Below are positions 6,714-12,410 of a stretch of DNA of 14,663 nt, piece after piece. The first letter of the stretch is position 1. Each line of letters begins with the position of its first letter. Origin of the DNA: an uncultured Eubacteriales bacterium. Its GTDB lineage: Bacteria; Bacillota; Clostridia; Peptostreptococcales; Anaerovoracaceae. The DNA is taken from NCBI GenBank assembly GCA_900542245.1, contig UQMQ01000055.1, positions 1 to 14,663 of the forward strand, in the 5' to 3' direction. A program made the translations under genes and the position numbers. The notes under the pieces are model-generated. The model worked only from the letters and a program-made list of their open reading frames with translations, was not told where the DNA came from and made no database searches.

Positions 6714-7832
6714 CTACGCTTTGTCAAGTTTTTCGTATATCGCATCCATGGTCTTTTGCAGTGTCAGCGACATCGCCAGACCGTAGCTGTTGTACAGCGA
6801 TTCCGCGTACGCCTGCGGGCTCATGCCGTACTGCGATTCAAAATCCTCCACAGTCTCGGTACCGAAGTAGTTCATCATATTGGTCAGAATTTCATTGTAT
6901 TCATCGATTGGGAACTCAACTTTCTCAGCCTTGGCAAGGGCATAGGTGACCAGTTTGTGCTTGGTCATCATTTCGCCGTAAACTCTGAGTTCTTCCTCGT
7001 ATTCCTCCTGCGTCAGCTTCAGACTGTTCTCCAGGACGTCTTCCCATTCCATGCCATTCTGAGACGCGAGATTTTTGTACTGTTCATCCAGCTTGTCCAT
7101 CTCGGCCTGTACCTGCTCCTCCGGATATTTGATAACTTCCGATTCCTCTACGATCTGATTGAAAATTTCGTTCTCGTAATCCGCGCGCTGGCTGTCCTCC
7201 GCCTCGGTCTTGAGCTCTTCCGCTACCAGCGTTCTGAACTCGTCAACATTTTTGGCCTCGCTGTTCGCCTTGACAAACGCATCGTCCAACGTAGCCGGCA
7301 CAGTGACCTCCTTGCTCAGCACTGTGATCTCAAAGGTGACCTTCTTGCCGGAAAGCTCCTCGTTCACCTCATACGGATCCGGGAATTTCAGATTTGCGGT
7401 AATCGGTTCGCCGATCGTCGCGCCGTACATCGCCTCCTGGAAGCCGTCAATCATGTTTGCCTCACCGAGCGTCAAGGTGTAGGAATCACTGTTCATGCCG
7501 TCCTCGGTCGTACCGTCCTCCAACGTACCATGATAGGAAATCTCTACCTTATCGCCCTTTTCCACAGTGCCCTCGGTTATTTTTTCGGTCGTTGCGGCCG
7601 CTTCCAGTCTGGACTCGATCTCCGCTTCGATCTGTTCATCCGTCACCGTAACATCCAGTGCTTTCGTCTGATAGGTGCTGTAATCCGGAAGCGTCACGTA
7701 TTCGGACAATTCTAAGCTATCATACGGATTTTCCGGTGGTGTAAACTGATTTTTGCTGCTCCCGCATCCGGTCAGAACCGTCAAAGCCATACACAGACTC
7801 AGTGCCAAAAGGCGCGTTGTTGTTTTTTTCAT
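6714..7832 (-). CDS. Trigger-factor-like lipoprotein with FKBP-type PPIase domain
   Basis: A 372-residue predicted lipoprotein. The signal peptide ends in lipobox LTGC with Cys23 as lipid-attachment site. A helical linker (about 55-88) leads into an FKBP-type peptidyl-prolyl isomerase domain (about 89-180; VEKGDKVEISYHGTLEDG, then MIDGFQEAMYGATIGE) and a long helical region (about 185-365) resembling the trigger-factor C-terminal chaperone arms. The N-terminal ribosome-binding domain of cytosolic trigger factor is absent and is replaced by the signal peptide. The expected location is the outer face of the membrane, where it would help fold exported proteins, much as PrsA does. ATG at 7832 has AAGGGGAAG upstream. 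It lies 59 bp before the response regulator on the same strand. Confidence 0.85.
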   Translation of the reverse strand: MKKTTTRLLALSLCMALTVLTGCGSSKNQFTPPENPYDSLELSEYVTLPDYSTYQTKALDVTVTDEQIEAEIESRLEAAATTEKITEGTVEKGDKVEISYHGTLEDGTTEDGMNSDSYTLTLGEANMIDGFQEAMYGATIGEPITANLKFPDPYEVNEELSGKKVTFEITVLSKEVTVPATLDDAFVKANSEAKNVDEFRTLVAEELKTEAEDSQRADYENEIFNQIVEESEVIKYPEEQVQAEMDKLDEQYKNLASQNGMEWEDVLENSLKLTQEEYEEELRVYGEMMTKHKLVTYALAKAEKVEFPIDEYNEILTNMMNYFGTETVEDFESQYGMSPQAYAESLYNSYGLAMSLTLQKTMDAIYEKLDKA

Positions 7833-7872
7833 GCTTCTTCCCCTTTATATTTTATTTTCATTTTTGATGCTT

Positions 7873-7891
7873 GAGAAAACCTCGTTTTCCC
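7873..7891 (-). other. Hairpin in the BMP-foldase intergenic region
   Basis: GAGAAAAC (7873-7880) pairs with GTTTTCCC (7884-7891), with one G-U pair and a 3-base loop. It lies 43 bp after the BMP stop on the shared - strand. No T-run follows in the - direction, so it is at best a weak or partial terminator, or a processing element between the two lipoprotein genes. Confidence 0.3.
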
Positions 7892-7934
7892 TGCTGTTTT
7901 CATTATTTATGCCGTTCATGATATCCGCAGCGTA

Positions 7935-8948
7935 TCAGCCCAGCGCGGTTTCGACCTCGATCTCGCCTGCCACGATCTTTTTGCTAAGCTCCGCAAGCTC
8001 AGCCTTGAGATCATCACTGATCAGCTGCACCGACTGCGCATCTCCGTAAGCCATATCGATATAGCCCGTTGCCATATCTGCTCTCCAGATGCGTCCGCCC
8101 TCCCAGACATCCTCTTCTGTATAGTCCTTGATGACATCATAGATGGAGTCACCGACTTTTTTGACAACAGAACAGATGATCACGTCGTCATATTCTTTTG
8201 CAGAGAGCTTCTGATCCTGATCGACACCGATGGCATAGAAGCCGCCGGCCTTCGCTGCCGCAAAGACACCGTTGCCGGATCTGCCCGCTGCCTGGAATAT
8301 GATATCCGCATGCTTGGCTGCCAGACTCTGTGCGCACTGCTTGCCTGCCTGCACATCATCAAAGGTATTGGTATACGCCGTTTCCACCTTGACGCTCGGA
8401 TCTGCATAAGCCGCACCCTGCTCGTAACCGATCAGAAAGTCCGCGATCGTTGCCGAGTCATCGCCCGCGACTGCACCGATGACACCGGTTGCCGACATGC
8501 GCGCTGCCGCATAGCCTGCGAGGAACGAGCCTTCGTTCTGTGCGTATGTGATGCAGAGCAGGTTCGGATACTGTTCCACGCCGTCTACGACATTATCAAC
8601 CCAGATAAATTTGGTATCCGGATACTCCTTTGCGGCCTCGGTGATCTCATAGAACTCCCAGCCGACCGGAACGACAATATCGTGGGTATCGGCAGCCTGC
8701 ATCATCTGCTGCTTGTAGTTTTCTCCATTACATTCGATATATTCCACATCTAAATTCAGATCTGCGCGCAACGCTTCTCCGCCTGCTTTGGCAGAGTCGT
8801 TGAAAGACAGATCTCCGAATGTTGTAGACACAATGACCGCAACGGATACTGCGTTCGCATTTTCATCGTCATCACCGCTGCATCCGACCAGCGCGAAGAT
8901 GCCGAGAATCAGTGCAAGCACTAATAAAAGCGATAAGCTTTTTTTCAT
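7935..8948 (-). CDS. BMP-family lipoprotein, ABC substrate-binding (nucleoside type)
   Basis: A 337-residue lipoprotein with lipobox LVGC (Cys23) and an Asp-rich linker, then a type I periplasmic-binding fold of the basic membrane protein (PnrA/TmpC/Med) family. Recognised motifs are the TTFGDLSFNDSAKAG segment near the N-terminus of the mature domain, NEGSFLAGYAAARMS (about 139-153) and AAGRSGNGVFAAAK (about 219-232). Family members usually bind purine nucleosides and feed an ABC importer, but no permease or ATPase of that importer is in the window. ATG at 8948 is preceded by CGGAGGCG at good spacing. Promoter elements at 9006-9034 should drive it. The specific ligand cannot be named from sequence. 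Confidence 0.9.
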   Translation of the reverse strand: MKKSLSLLLVLALILGIFALVGCSGDDDENANAVSVAVIVSTTFGDLSFNDSAKAGGEALRADLNLDVEYIECNGENYKQQMMQAADTHDIVVPVGWEFYEITEAAKEYPDTKFIWVDNVVDGVEQYPNLLCITYAQNEGSFLAGYAAARMSATGVIGAVAGDDSATIADFLIGYEQGAAYADPSVKVETAYTNTFDDVQAGKQCAQSLAAKHADIIFQAAGRSGNGVFAAAKAGGFYAIGVDQDQKLSAKEYDDVIICSVVKKVGDSIYDVIKDYTEEDVWEGGRIWRADMATGYIDMAYGDAQSVQLISDDLKAELAELSKKIVAGEIEVETALG

Positions 8949-9005
8949 GGTTTTCGCCTCCGTATCATTCTCTGATTTTGTTTATCTTGCTTTTCATACT
9001 CGTAC

Positions 9006-9034
9006 AGTATAGCACTCCGGCGGCCTGATTGCAA
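9006..9034 (-). promoter_or_regulatory. Promoter of the BMP lipoprotein gene
   Basis: On the - strand, TTGCAA (9029-9034) and TATACT (9006-9011) are separated by exactly 17 bp, with TGC immediately before the -10 (extended -10). It lies 57 bp upstream of the BMP ATG. It may also serve the downstream foldase and Bce genes if transcription reads through. Confidence 0.7.
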
Positions 9035-9143
9035 GTTTTTGCTTTGTGAGAAAGCTGTGAGGGGCGTGTGAAAGGGGCAGCTTTTCACACTTTCCCAAGT
9101 ATTTTCCTAAAAAATTTCCTGATATTTCCTCAAAAAAATGTAC
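9035..9143. other. Non-coding stretch with a hairpin and spaced TTTCC repeats
   Basis: This belongs to the 314-bp gap (8949-9262) between the BMP gene and the HAD gene. GTGTGAAA (9066-9073) pairs with TTTCACAC (9083-9090) around a 9-base loop. It is followed by four TTTCC copies at 10-12-bp intervals between 9091 and 9130, then an A-rich run. The roughly helical spacing of A/T-tracts could bend DNA upstream of the BMP promoter. The open frame crossing it on - runs through the HAD terminator and is not taken as a gene. Confidence 0.35.
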
Positions 9144-9174
9144 AAAAAAAGCAAGTGCTCTGCCGCAAGCACTT
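9144..9174 (-). terminator. Rho-independent terminator of the HAD phosphatase gene
   Basis: On the - strand, AAGTGCT (9168-9174) and AGCACTT (9153-9159) form a 7-bp stem with an 8-base loop, followed by GC and seven T residues (9150-9144). It lies about 90 bp after the stop codon at 9263. A tandem 11-bp duplication (TTTCGGTCTTG at 9212-9222 and 9223-9233, + strand) separates gene and terminator. Confidence 0.85.
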
Positions 9175-9262
9175 TTCCCTTCACAAGCTTTATGAGGCGC
9201 TTTGATTTTCCTTTCGGTCTTGTTTCGGTCTTGCGAACGTCGGGCCGATGCCCGCTCGCGCA

Positions 9263-10036
9263 TCAGCCCGGAATGTCGCCGACATCGTTTAAGATCAGAC
9301 GCGGTCTGTACGGGAAAAGATCGACTTCCTCCCTGCTCGTCACGCCGGAGAGTACCAGAATCGGGTCCAATCCGCTTTCCACGCCGCCCACGATATCCGT
9401 ATCCATACGATCGCCGATCATCGCCGCCTCCTCCGAATGTACGCCGAGCATTTTCAGTCCGGTCCGCATCATCAGCGGATTTGGCTTACCGACAAAATAT
9501 GCCTGCTTGCCGGTTGCCATCTCGATCGGCGAGATCAGCGCTCTGCATGCCGGAATGATCCCGCGGTTTGACGGTCCGGTCATGTCAAAGTTCGTGCCGA
9601 TGAGCTTCGCCCCGCTGCGGACTAAGGTCACCGCCTTGCAGATCGTTTCATAGTTATAGCTCTGGCTTTCGCCCACGATCACATAATCCGGGTCCTTATC
9701 TGTGATTGCCACGCCGCACTGGTAAAGCGCGCCGACTAATCCCGGTTCCCCGATGACATAGGCGCTGCAGTGATGCGTCTGCGCACTGACGAATTTTGCC
9801 GTCGCCATCGCGCTCGTGTAAAAATGGCTCTCATCGATGTCCAGTCCCATCGCCTGCAGCTTCAGCTTCAGCTCCAGCGGCGTCTGTCCGCTGTTGTTGG
9901 TCAGAAACAGGAACTGCTTTCCCTCGTCCTGCAGCCATTTCACGAACTCCGTAACGCCCGGCAGCAGTCTGCCGCCCCAGTAGATGACACCGTCCATATC
10001 ACAGATATAACCTTTTTTTGCTCTCAATTTTTCCAT
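9263..10036 (-). CDS. HAD-IIA family phosphatase (NagD-like)
   Basis: A 257-residue HAD hydrolase, a usual length for the NagD/AraL/p-nitrophenylphosphatase group. Motif I is CDMDGVIYWGG (nucleophile Asp13, acid/base Asp15), motif II LTNNSG (Thr46), the motif III lysine lies in FVGKPNP, and motif IV is MIGDRMDTDI. The C2A-type cap lies between motifs II and III. Members dephosphorylate small sugar phosphates, nucleotides or damaged metabolites in the cytoplasm; the substrate is not readable here. I chose ATG 10036 because AGGAGGGG lies 8 bp upstream and homology begins there; an in-frame start at 10183 would add a low-complexity leader. A strong hairpin (9241-9270) overlaps the stop codon. 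It is divergent from the EamA gene at 10319. Confidence 0.9.
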   Translation of the reverse strand: MEKLRAKKGYICDMDGVIYWGGRLLPGVTEFVKWLQDEGKQFLFLTNNSGQTPLELKLKLQAMGLDIDESHFYTSAMATAKFVSAQTHHCSAYVIGEPGLVGALYQCGVAITDKDPDYVIVGESQSYNYETICKAVTLVRSGAKLIGTNFDMTGPSNRGIIPACRALISPIEMATGKQAYFVGKPNPLMMRTGLKMLGVHSEEAAMIGDRMDTDIVGGVESGLDPILVLSGVTSREEVDLFPYRPRLILNDVGDIPG

Positions 10037-10318
10037 AAACGCCCCTCCTTTTTCTTCCATTTCTTTTTCGTTTTTTCTTTCTTTTCCATATCGTGATTGT
10101 ACGCAGCCGCATGCTTCGGTATCGCACGCCCCCAGCCTCTGCCGTCCCGCGCCGATACCATCCTCATCATGCCGCTTTTCCATTCTATTTTACACCCGGA
10201 ACGTGCAAGGAAAACGTTAATTTTTTGTAAATTCTCTTCCGGAGATTCAGAATTGTATCTTGTCTTTTTTCTAACGATGTGATACGCTGAAAAAAAGAAG
10301 AAGAGGAAGGTGTTTCAA

Positions 10319-11296
10319 ATGCAAAAGCAAGAAAAAAGCAGAGAAGAACGGTTTGCCATCTTAGGGCTCGTCATCGTCGGCATTTGTTGGGGTTTCGGAT
10401 TTTTGGGACTTCGCTATACGGATGCGCTGCCGACGCTGTATATTCAGTCGGTGCGTTTTGCGATCGCCGCAGCCGCTTTGGCGCTGGTCTTTTGGAAGCA
10501 TCTGCGCTGCATCACGCCGCAGCTGCTCAAGACTGCTTTCGGCATCGGTCTGCTGATGTTCTGCTGCTATGTCTGCGCCACGCTCGGCATCAAGTACACG
10601 ACCGCCGCGCGCACCGCCTTTTTCTCGACCCTCGGCGTTATCTGTGTGCCGATCATCAATTTCATTCTTTTTCGCGTTCGGCTCTCCAAAAAATCCTGCT
10701 TCTGCGTGCTGCTCTGTGTCATCGGCATCTATCTGATCTCAATGACGGGCGGCGCGGAATTCGGGTTCAATCTTGGCGACGCCATCTGTCTGTGCGCCGC
10801 TTTTTTTGGTGCCGGACAGGTCATTGCGATCGAAAAGCTCGCCAAGAATCATGACGTCTATGCCCTGACCATCGTGGAGCTGGCTGTCATCGCCCTGCTC
10901 GGCACGATCGGCATGTTCGTCGCCAAAGAGCCGATCCCATCCGCCTTGACGGCGAAAGAACTGATCACGCTGATCGTCCTCGGCTTGGTCTGCTCTGCCC
11001 TCTGCTTCATCCTGCAGACCTCTGCGCAGCAGCACGTCAGTGCGCAGCGCGTCGGTCTGATCCTGACGCTGGAGCCCGCGACCGGCGCCCTCGCCTCGGT
11101 ACTCATTCTCCATGAGACCCTCGGCGCCGGCGGCTGGCTCGGCGGACTCTGCATCCTCGCCGGCATCCTCATCTCCGAAAGCGGCATCGGAGACGAAGCA
11201 GCTGCAGTGATTCCTGCAGCTGCAGGCGCAATCGATACCCCTGCAGCTGCCGCTCCCGAACCGACGGACGCAGCAGATGATCTGCCCTCTCACTGA
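10319..11296 (+). CDS. EamA/DMT-family transporter with Ala/Pro-rich tail
   Basis: A 325-residue membrane protein with two EamA halves (about residues 12-145 and 155-285) and about ten hydrophobic helices. LVIVGICWGFGFLGLRY opens the first repeat, and LEPATGALASVLILHE is the conserved end of the second. ATG 10319 is preferred over the in-frame GTG at 10310 because AGGAAGG (10304-10310) then sits 8 bp upstream. The last ~35 residues form a non-membrane tail rich in Ala, Pro, Asp and Glu, encoded by CTGCAGCTGCAG-type repeats, which is unusual for the family. It shares little sequence with the transporter at 287-1162 and has no adjacent regulator. It should be an exporter of unknown substrate. 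Confidence 0.9.
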   Translation: MQKQEKSREERFAILGLVIVGICWGFGFLGLRYTDALPTLYIQSVRFAIAAAALALVFWKHLRCITPQLLKTAFGIGLLMFCCYVCATLGIKYTTAARTAFFSTLGVICVPIINFILFRVRLSKKSCFCVLLCVIGIYLISMTGGAEFGFNLGDAICLCAAFFGAGQVIAIEKLAKNHDVYALTIVELAVIALLGTIGMFVAKEPIPSALTAKELITLIVLGLVCSALCFILQTSAQQHVSAQRVGLILTLEPATGALASVLILHETLGAGGWLGGLCILAGILISESGIGDEAAAVIPAAAGAIDTPAAAAPEPTDAADDLPSH

Positions 11297-11299
11297 AAC

Positions 11300-11324
11300 A
11301 AAAAAGCCGGGCGCGCAGCCCGGC
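11300..11324 (-). terminator. Rho-independent terminator of the lysis cassette
   Basis: GCCGGGC (11306-11312) and GCCCGGC (11318-11324) form a perfect 7-bp GC stem around a 5-base loop. In the - direction it is followed by six T residues (11305-11300). It sits just after the holin gene. The convergent EamA gene ends 3 bp before it, but no T-run follows in the + direction, so termination is mainly for the - strand. Confidence 0.88.
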
Positions 11325-11327
11325 AAT

Positions 11328-11603
11328 TCAACCAGGTTTATGCATCCTGCAATTATCCGCAGGACAGGTATATTCCAATGCCTGCGCGCTGTCGGACATC
11401 CCTGCGGTCGTCGGGTCCTGCACGATGCCCAGCGTAACGAGCAGATTCACAGCGATACCGATCAGCTGAACGGTCGTATCCTCGCCGATCGCCGGTACGA
11501 TATCCGCAAGTCCGAGGATCTGATAAACAAATGCTGCGAGAGTTCCCAGGAACGCCAGCAGCCAGGTTTTATTCTTCAGTCTTACTTTCCAGTTAATTTT
11601 CAT
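11328..11603 (-). CDS. Phage holin, phiLC3 family
   Basis: A 91-residue small membrane protein that opens with MKINWKVRLKNKTWLLAF, the hallmark start of phiLC3-family holins (phage_holin_1). Two hydrophobic segments (about residues 14-32 and 44-62) are followed by the conserved DPTTAGMSDSAQAL stretch. Holins form membrane lesions that let a muralytic enzyme out of the cell. ATG at 11603 is preceded by a purine-rich GAGGGGGGAG that overlaps the stop codon of the endolysin gene, so both are on one transcript. The C-terminal ~15 residues, with two Cys, look unlike the usual tail. The family call is firm; whether it acts in phage lysis or protein release is unknown. Confidence 0.9.
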   Translation of the reverse strand: MKINWKVRLKNKTWLLAFLGTLAAFVYQILGLADIVPAIGEDTTVQLIGIAVNLLVTLGIVQDPTTAGMSDSAQALEYTCPADNCRMHKPG

Positions 11604-11618
11604 CCGGCTCTCCCCCCT

Positions 11619-12068
11619 CTAAAGTGTAAACGGCAGATTCTTTTGCCTGCCGGAGCGCGTGTCCCAATGATAAAACACCTTGGAGTATGAGATACTGCTG
11701 CCGAGGTGGATGCCCCACGTATAGAGTCCGGCTTCTCCGACAACGCCATGCGCCTCGCAGATCTCCTTCCATTTTTTCGCGTAACGGATAAAATCTTTTG
11801 CGCTGACGCCCGGATTGCTCCAATCCGCCGCACAGCCGCGCAGATGAGAGGACTTCGCGTTCCCTCCGATTTTTTTGTTATAGGCAGCAGTGCGGAACCA
11901 CGAATTGACCTGCATCGGTTTACCGAGCCACTGCCGGAATTCCTCCATGCACTGTGCCTGCAGGATGGCGGCTGCCGTCAGCTTGACTGTTCCGGTCTGA
12001 TTTTTGCCATACTCTGCAAAGGTAAAATGCTTCGTCAGGTTGGTGCCGGAAACTTTGATCCTTGCCAT
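11619..12068 (-). CDS. Peptidase M15-type endolysin
   Basis: A 149-residue zinc peptidase of the Peptidase_M15_3 / D-Ala-D-Ala carboxypeptidase-like group. Metal ligands are His75 and Asp82 in SSHLRGCAADW plus His121 in WGIHLG; Glu112 is a candidate catalytic base. NSWFRTAAYNKKIGG (55-69) is the typical lead-in. It would cleave peptidoglycan stem peptides. No separate cell-wall-binding domain or signal peptide is present, which fits export through the neighbouring holin. ATG at 12068 has AAAGGGG 8 bp upstream. The holin starts 15 bp after its stop. No other phage genes lie nearby. It could also be a cell-wall remodelling enzyme of the host, but the holin pairing favours phage origin. Confidence 0.88.
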   Translation of the reverse strand: MARIKVSGTNLTKHFTFAEYGKNQTGTVKLTAAAILQAQCMEEFRQWLGKPMQVNSWFRTAAYNKKIGGNAKSSHLRGCAADWSNPGVSAKDFIRYAKKWKEICEAHGVVGEAGLYTWGIHLGSSISYSKVFYHWDTRSGRQKNLPFTL

Positions 12069-12320
12069 CGTAACGCCCCTTTCCCTGATTTTGGGTAAAA
12101 TACGAAGCCGCAGGCTTCCCTGTGCATCGATATTTCTCCCATGATCAGACTATGCGCGCCCGGCAGCCGCGGTGCCCCGGTTCGTCTTTTTTCGCGCATC
12201 GTTCGCACGTAAAAACTCCATACGCTGCGCCGCCCTTTCGTTTTCGTTTCCGCGTTTTTTCGCGCATCGTTCGCACGCAAAAGACCCATCCCGCGCGTTT
12301 TGCGGAAAGGACGCCTCCCC
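12069..12320. other. Non-coding leader of the lysis cassette with repeats
   Basis: Together with the terminator, this fills the 342-bp gap between the surface protein and the endolysin. It holds a short perfect hairpin, GAAGCC-GCA-GGCTTC (12104-12118), 35 bp upstream of the endolysin ATG and followed on - by GTATTTTA, which could act as a weak attenuator. It also holds two long direct repeats, listed separately. No convincing promoter or coding frame was found. Several overlapping frames stay open only because the region is GC-rich. Confidence 0.4.
12187..12277. repeat. 23-bp direct repeat pair
   Basis: The same 23-base sequence, six T followed by CGCGCATCGTTCGCACG, occurs at 12187-12209 and 12255-12277 (68 bp apart). 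After one mismatch both copies continue with AAAA. The sequence between them is pyrimidine-rich and not itself repeated. The copies lie upstream of the lysis genes on their transcribed side. They could be a regulatory site pair or a scar of duplication; the sequence does not say which. Confidence 0.8.
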
Positions 12321-12372
12321 AAAAAAGCCAGCGGCAGCGCATCCATATTCGTATGCGCCGCCGCGGCTTTTT
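12321..12372 (-). terminator. Strong rho-independent terminator of the surface-protein gene
   Basis: About 20 bp pair between 12353-12372 and 12321-12342, with one bulged A and one G-U pair, around a 10-base loop (12343-12352). In the - direction the stem ends in GGCTTTTTT. It lies about 40 bp after the stop codon at 12411. The A/T ends make it nearly symmetrical, so it could work in both directions. Confidence 0.85.
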
Positions 12373-12410
12373 GTCCAATTTTTCTGTTTTTTTCTATTGC
12401 ATTTGCTTTC

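Noticed and set aside
6618..7715. A 365-codon + frame opposite the foldase lipoprotein
   Set aside because: It has no domain or RBS, and the - strand gene has a lipobox, an FKBP domain and an RBS.
8994..9263. An 89-codon - frame between the HAD and BMP genes
   Set aside because: It reads through the HAD terminator and overlaps the BMP promoter, with no family resemblance.
9241..9270. GC-rich hairpin at the HAD stop codon as a terminator
   Set aside because: It has no T-run, and the true terminator with seven T residues lies downstream at 9144-9174.
10230..10254. AATTCT-N13-AGAATT inverted repeat before the second EamA gene
   Set aside because: It has only 6-bp arms in an AT-rich region, no regulator gene alongside and no clear promoter to anchor it.
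12035..12378. Short - frames containing a repeated VRTMREK peptide
   Set aside because: The peptide repeat is only the translation of the 23-bp DNA repeat. There is no RBS, and the frames run into the endolysin gene.
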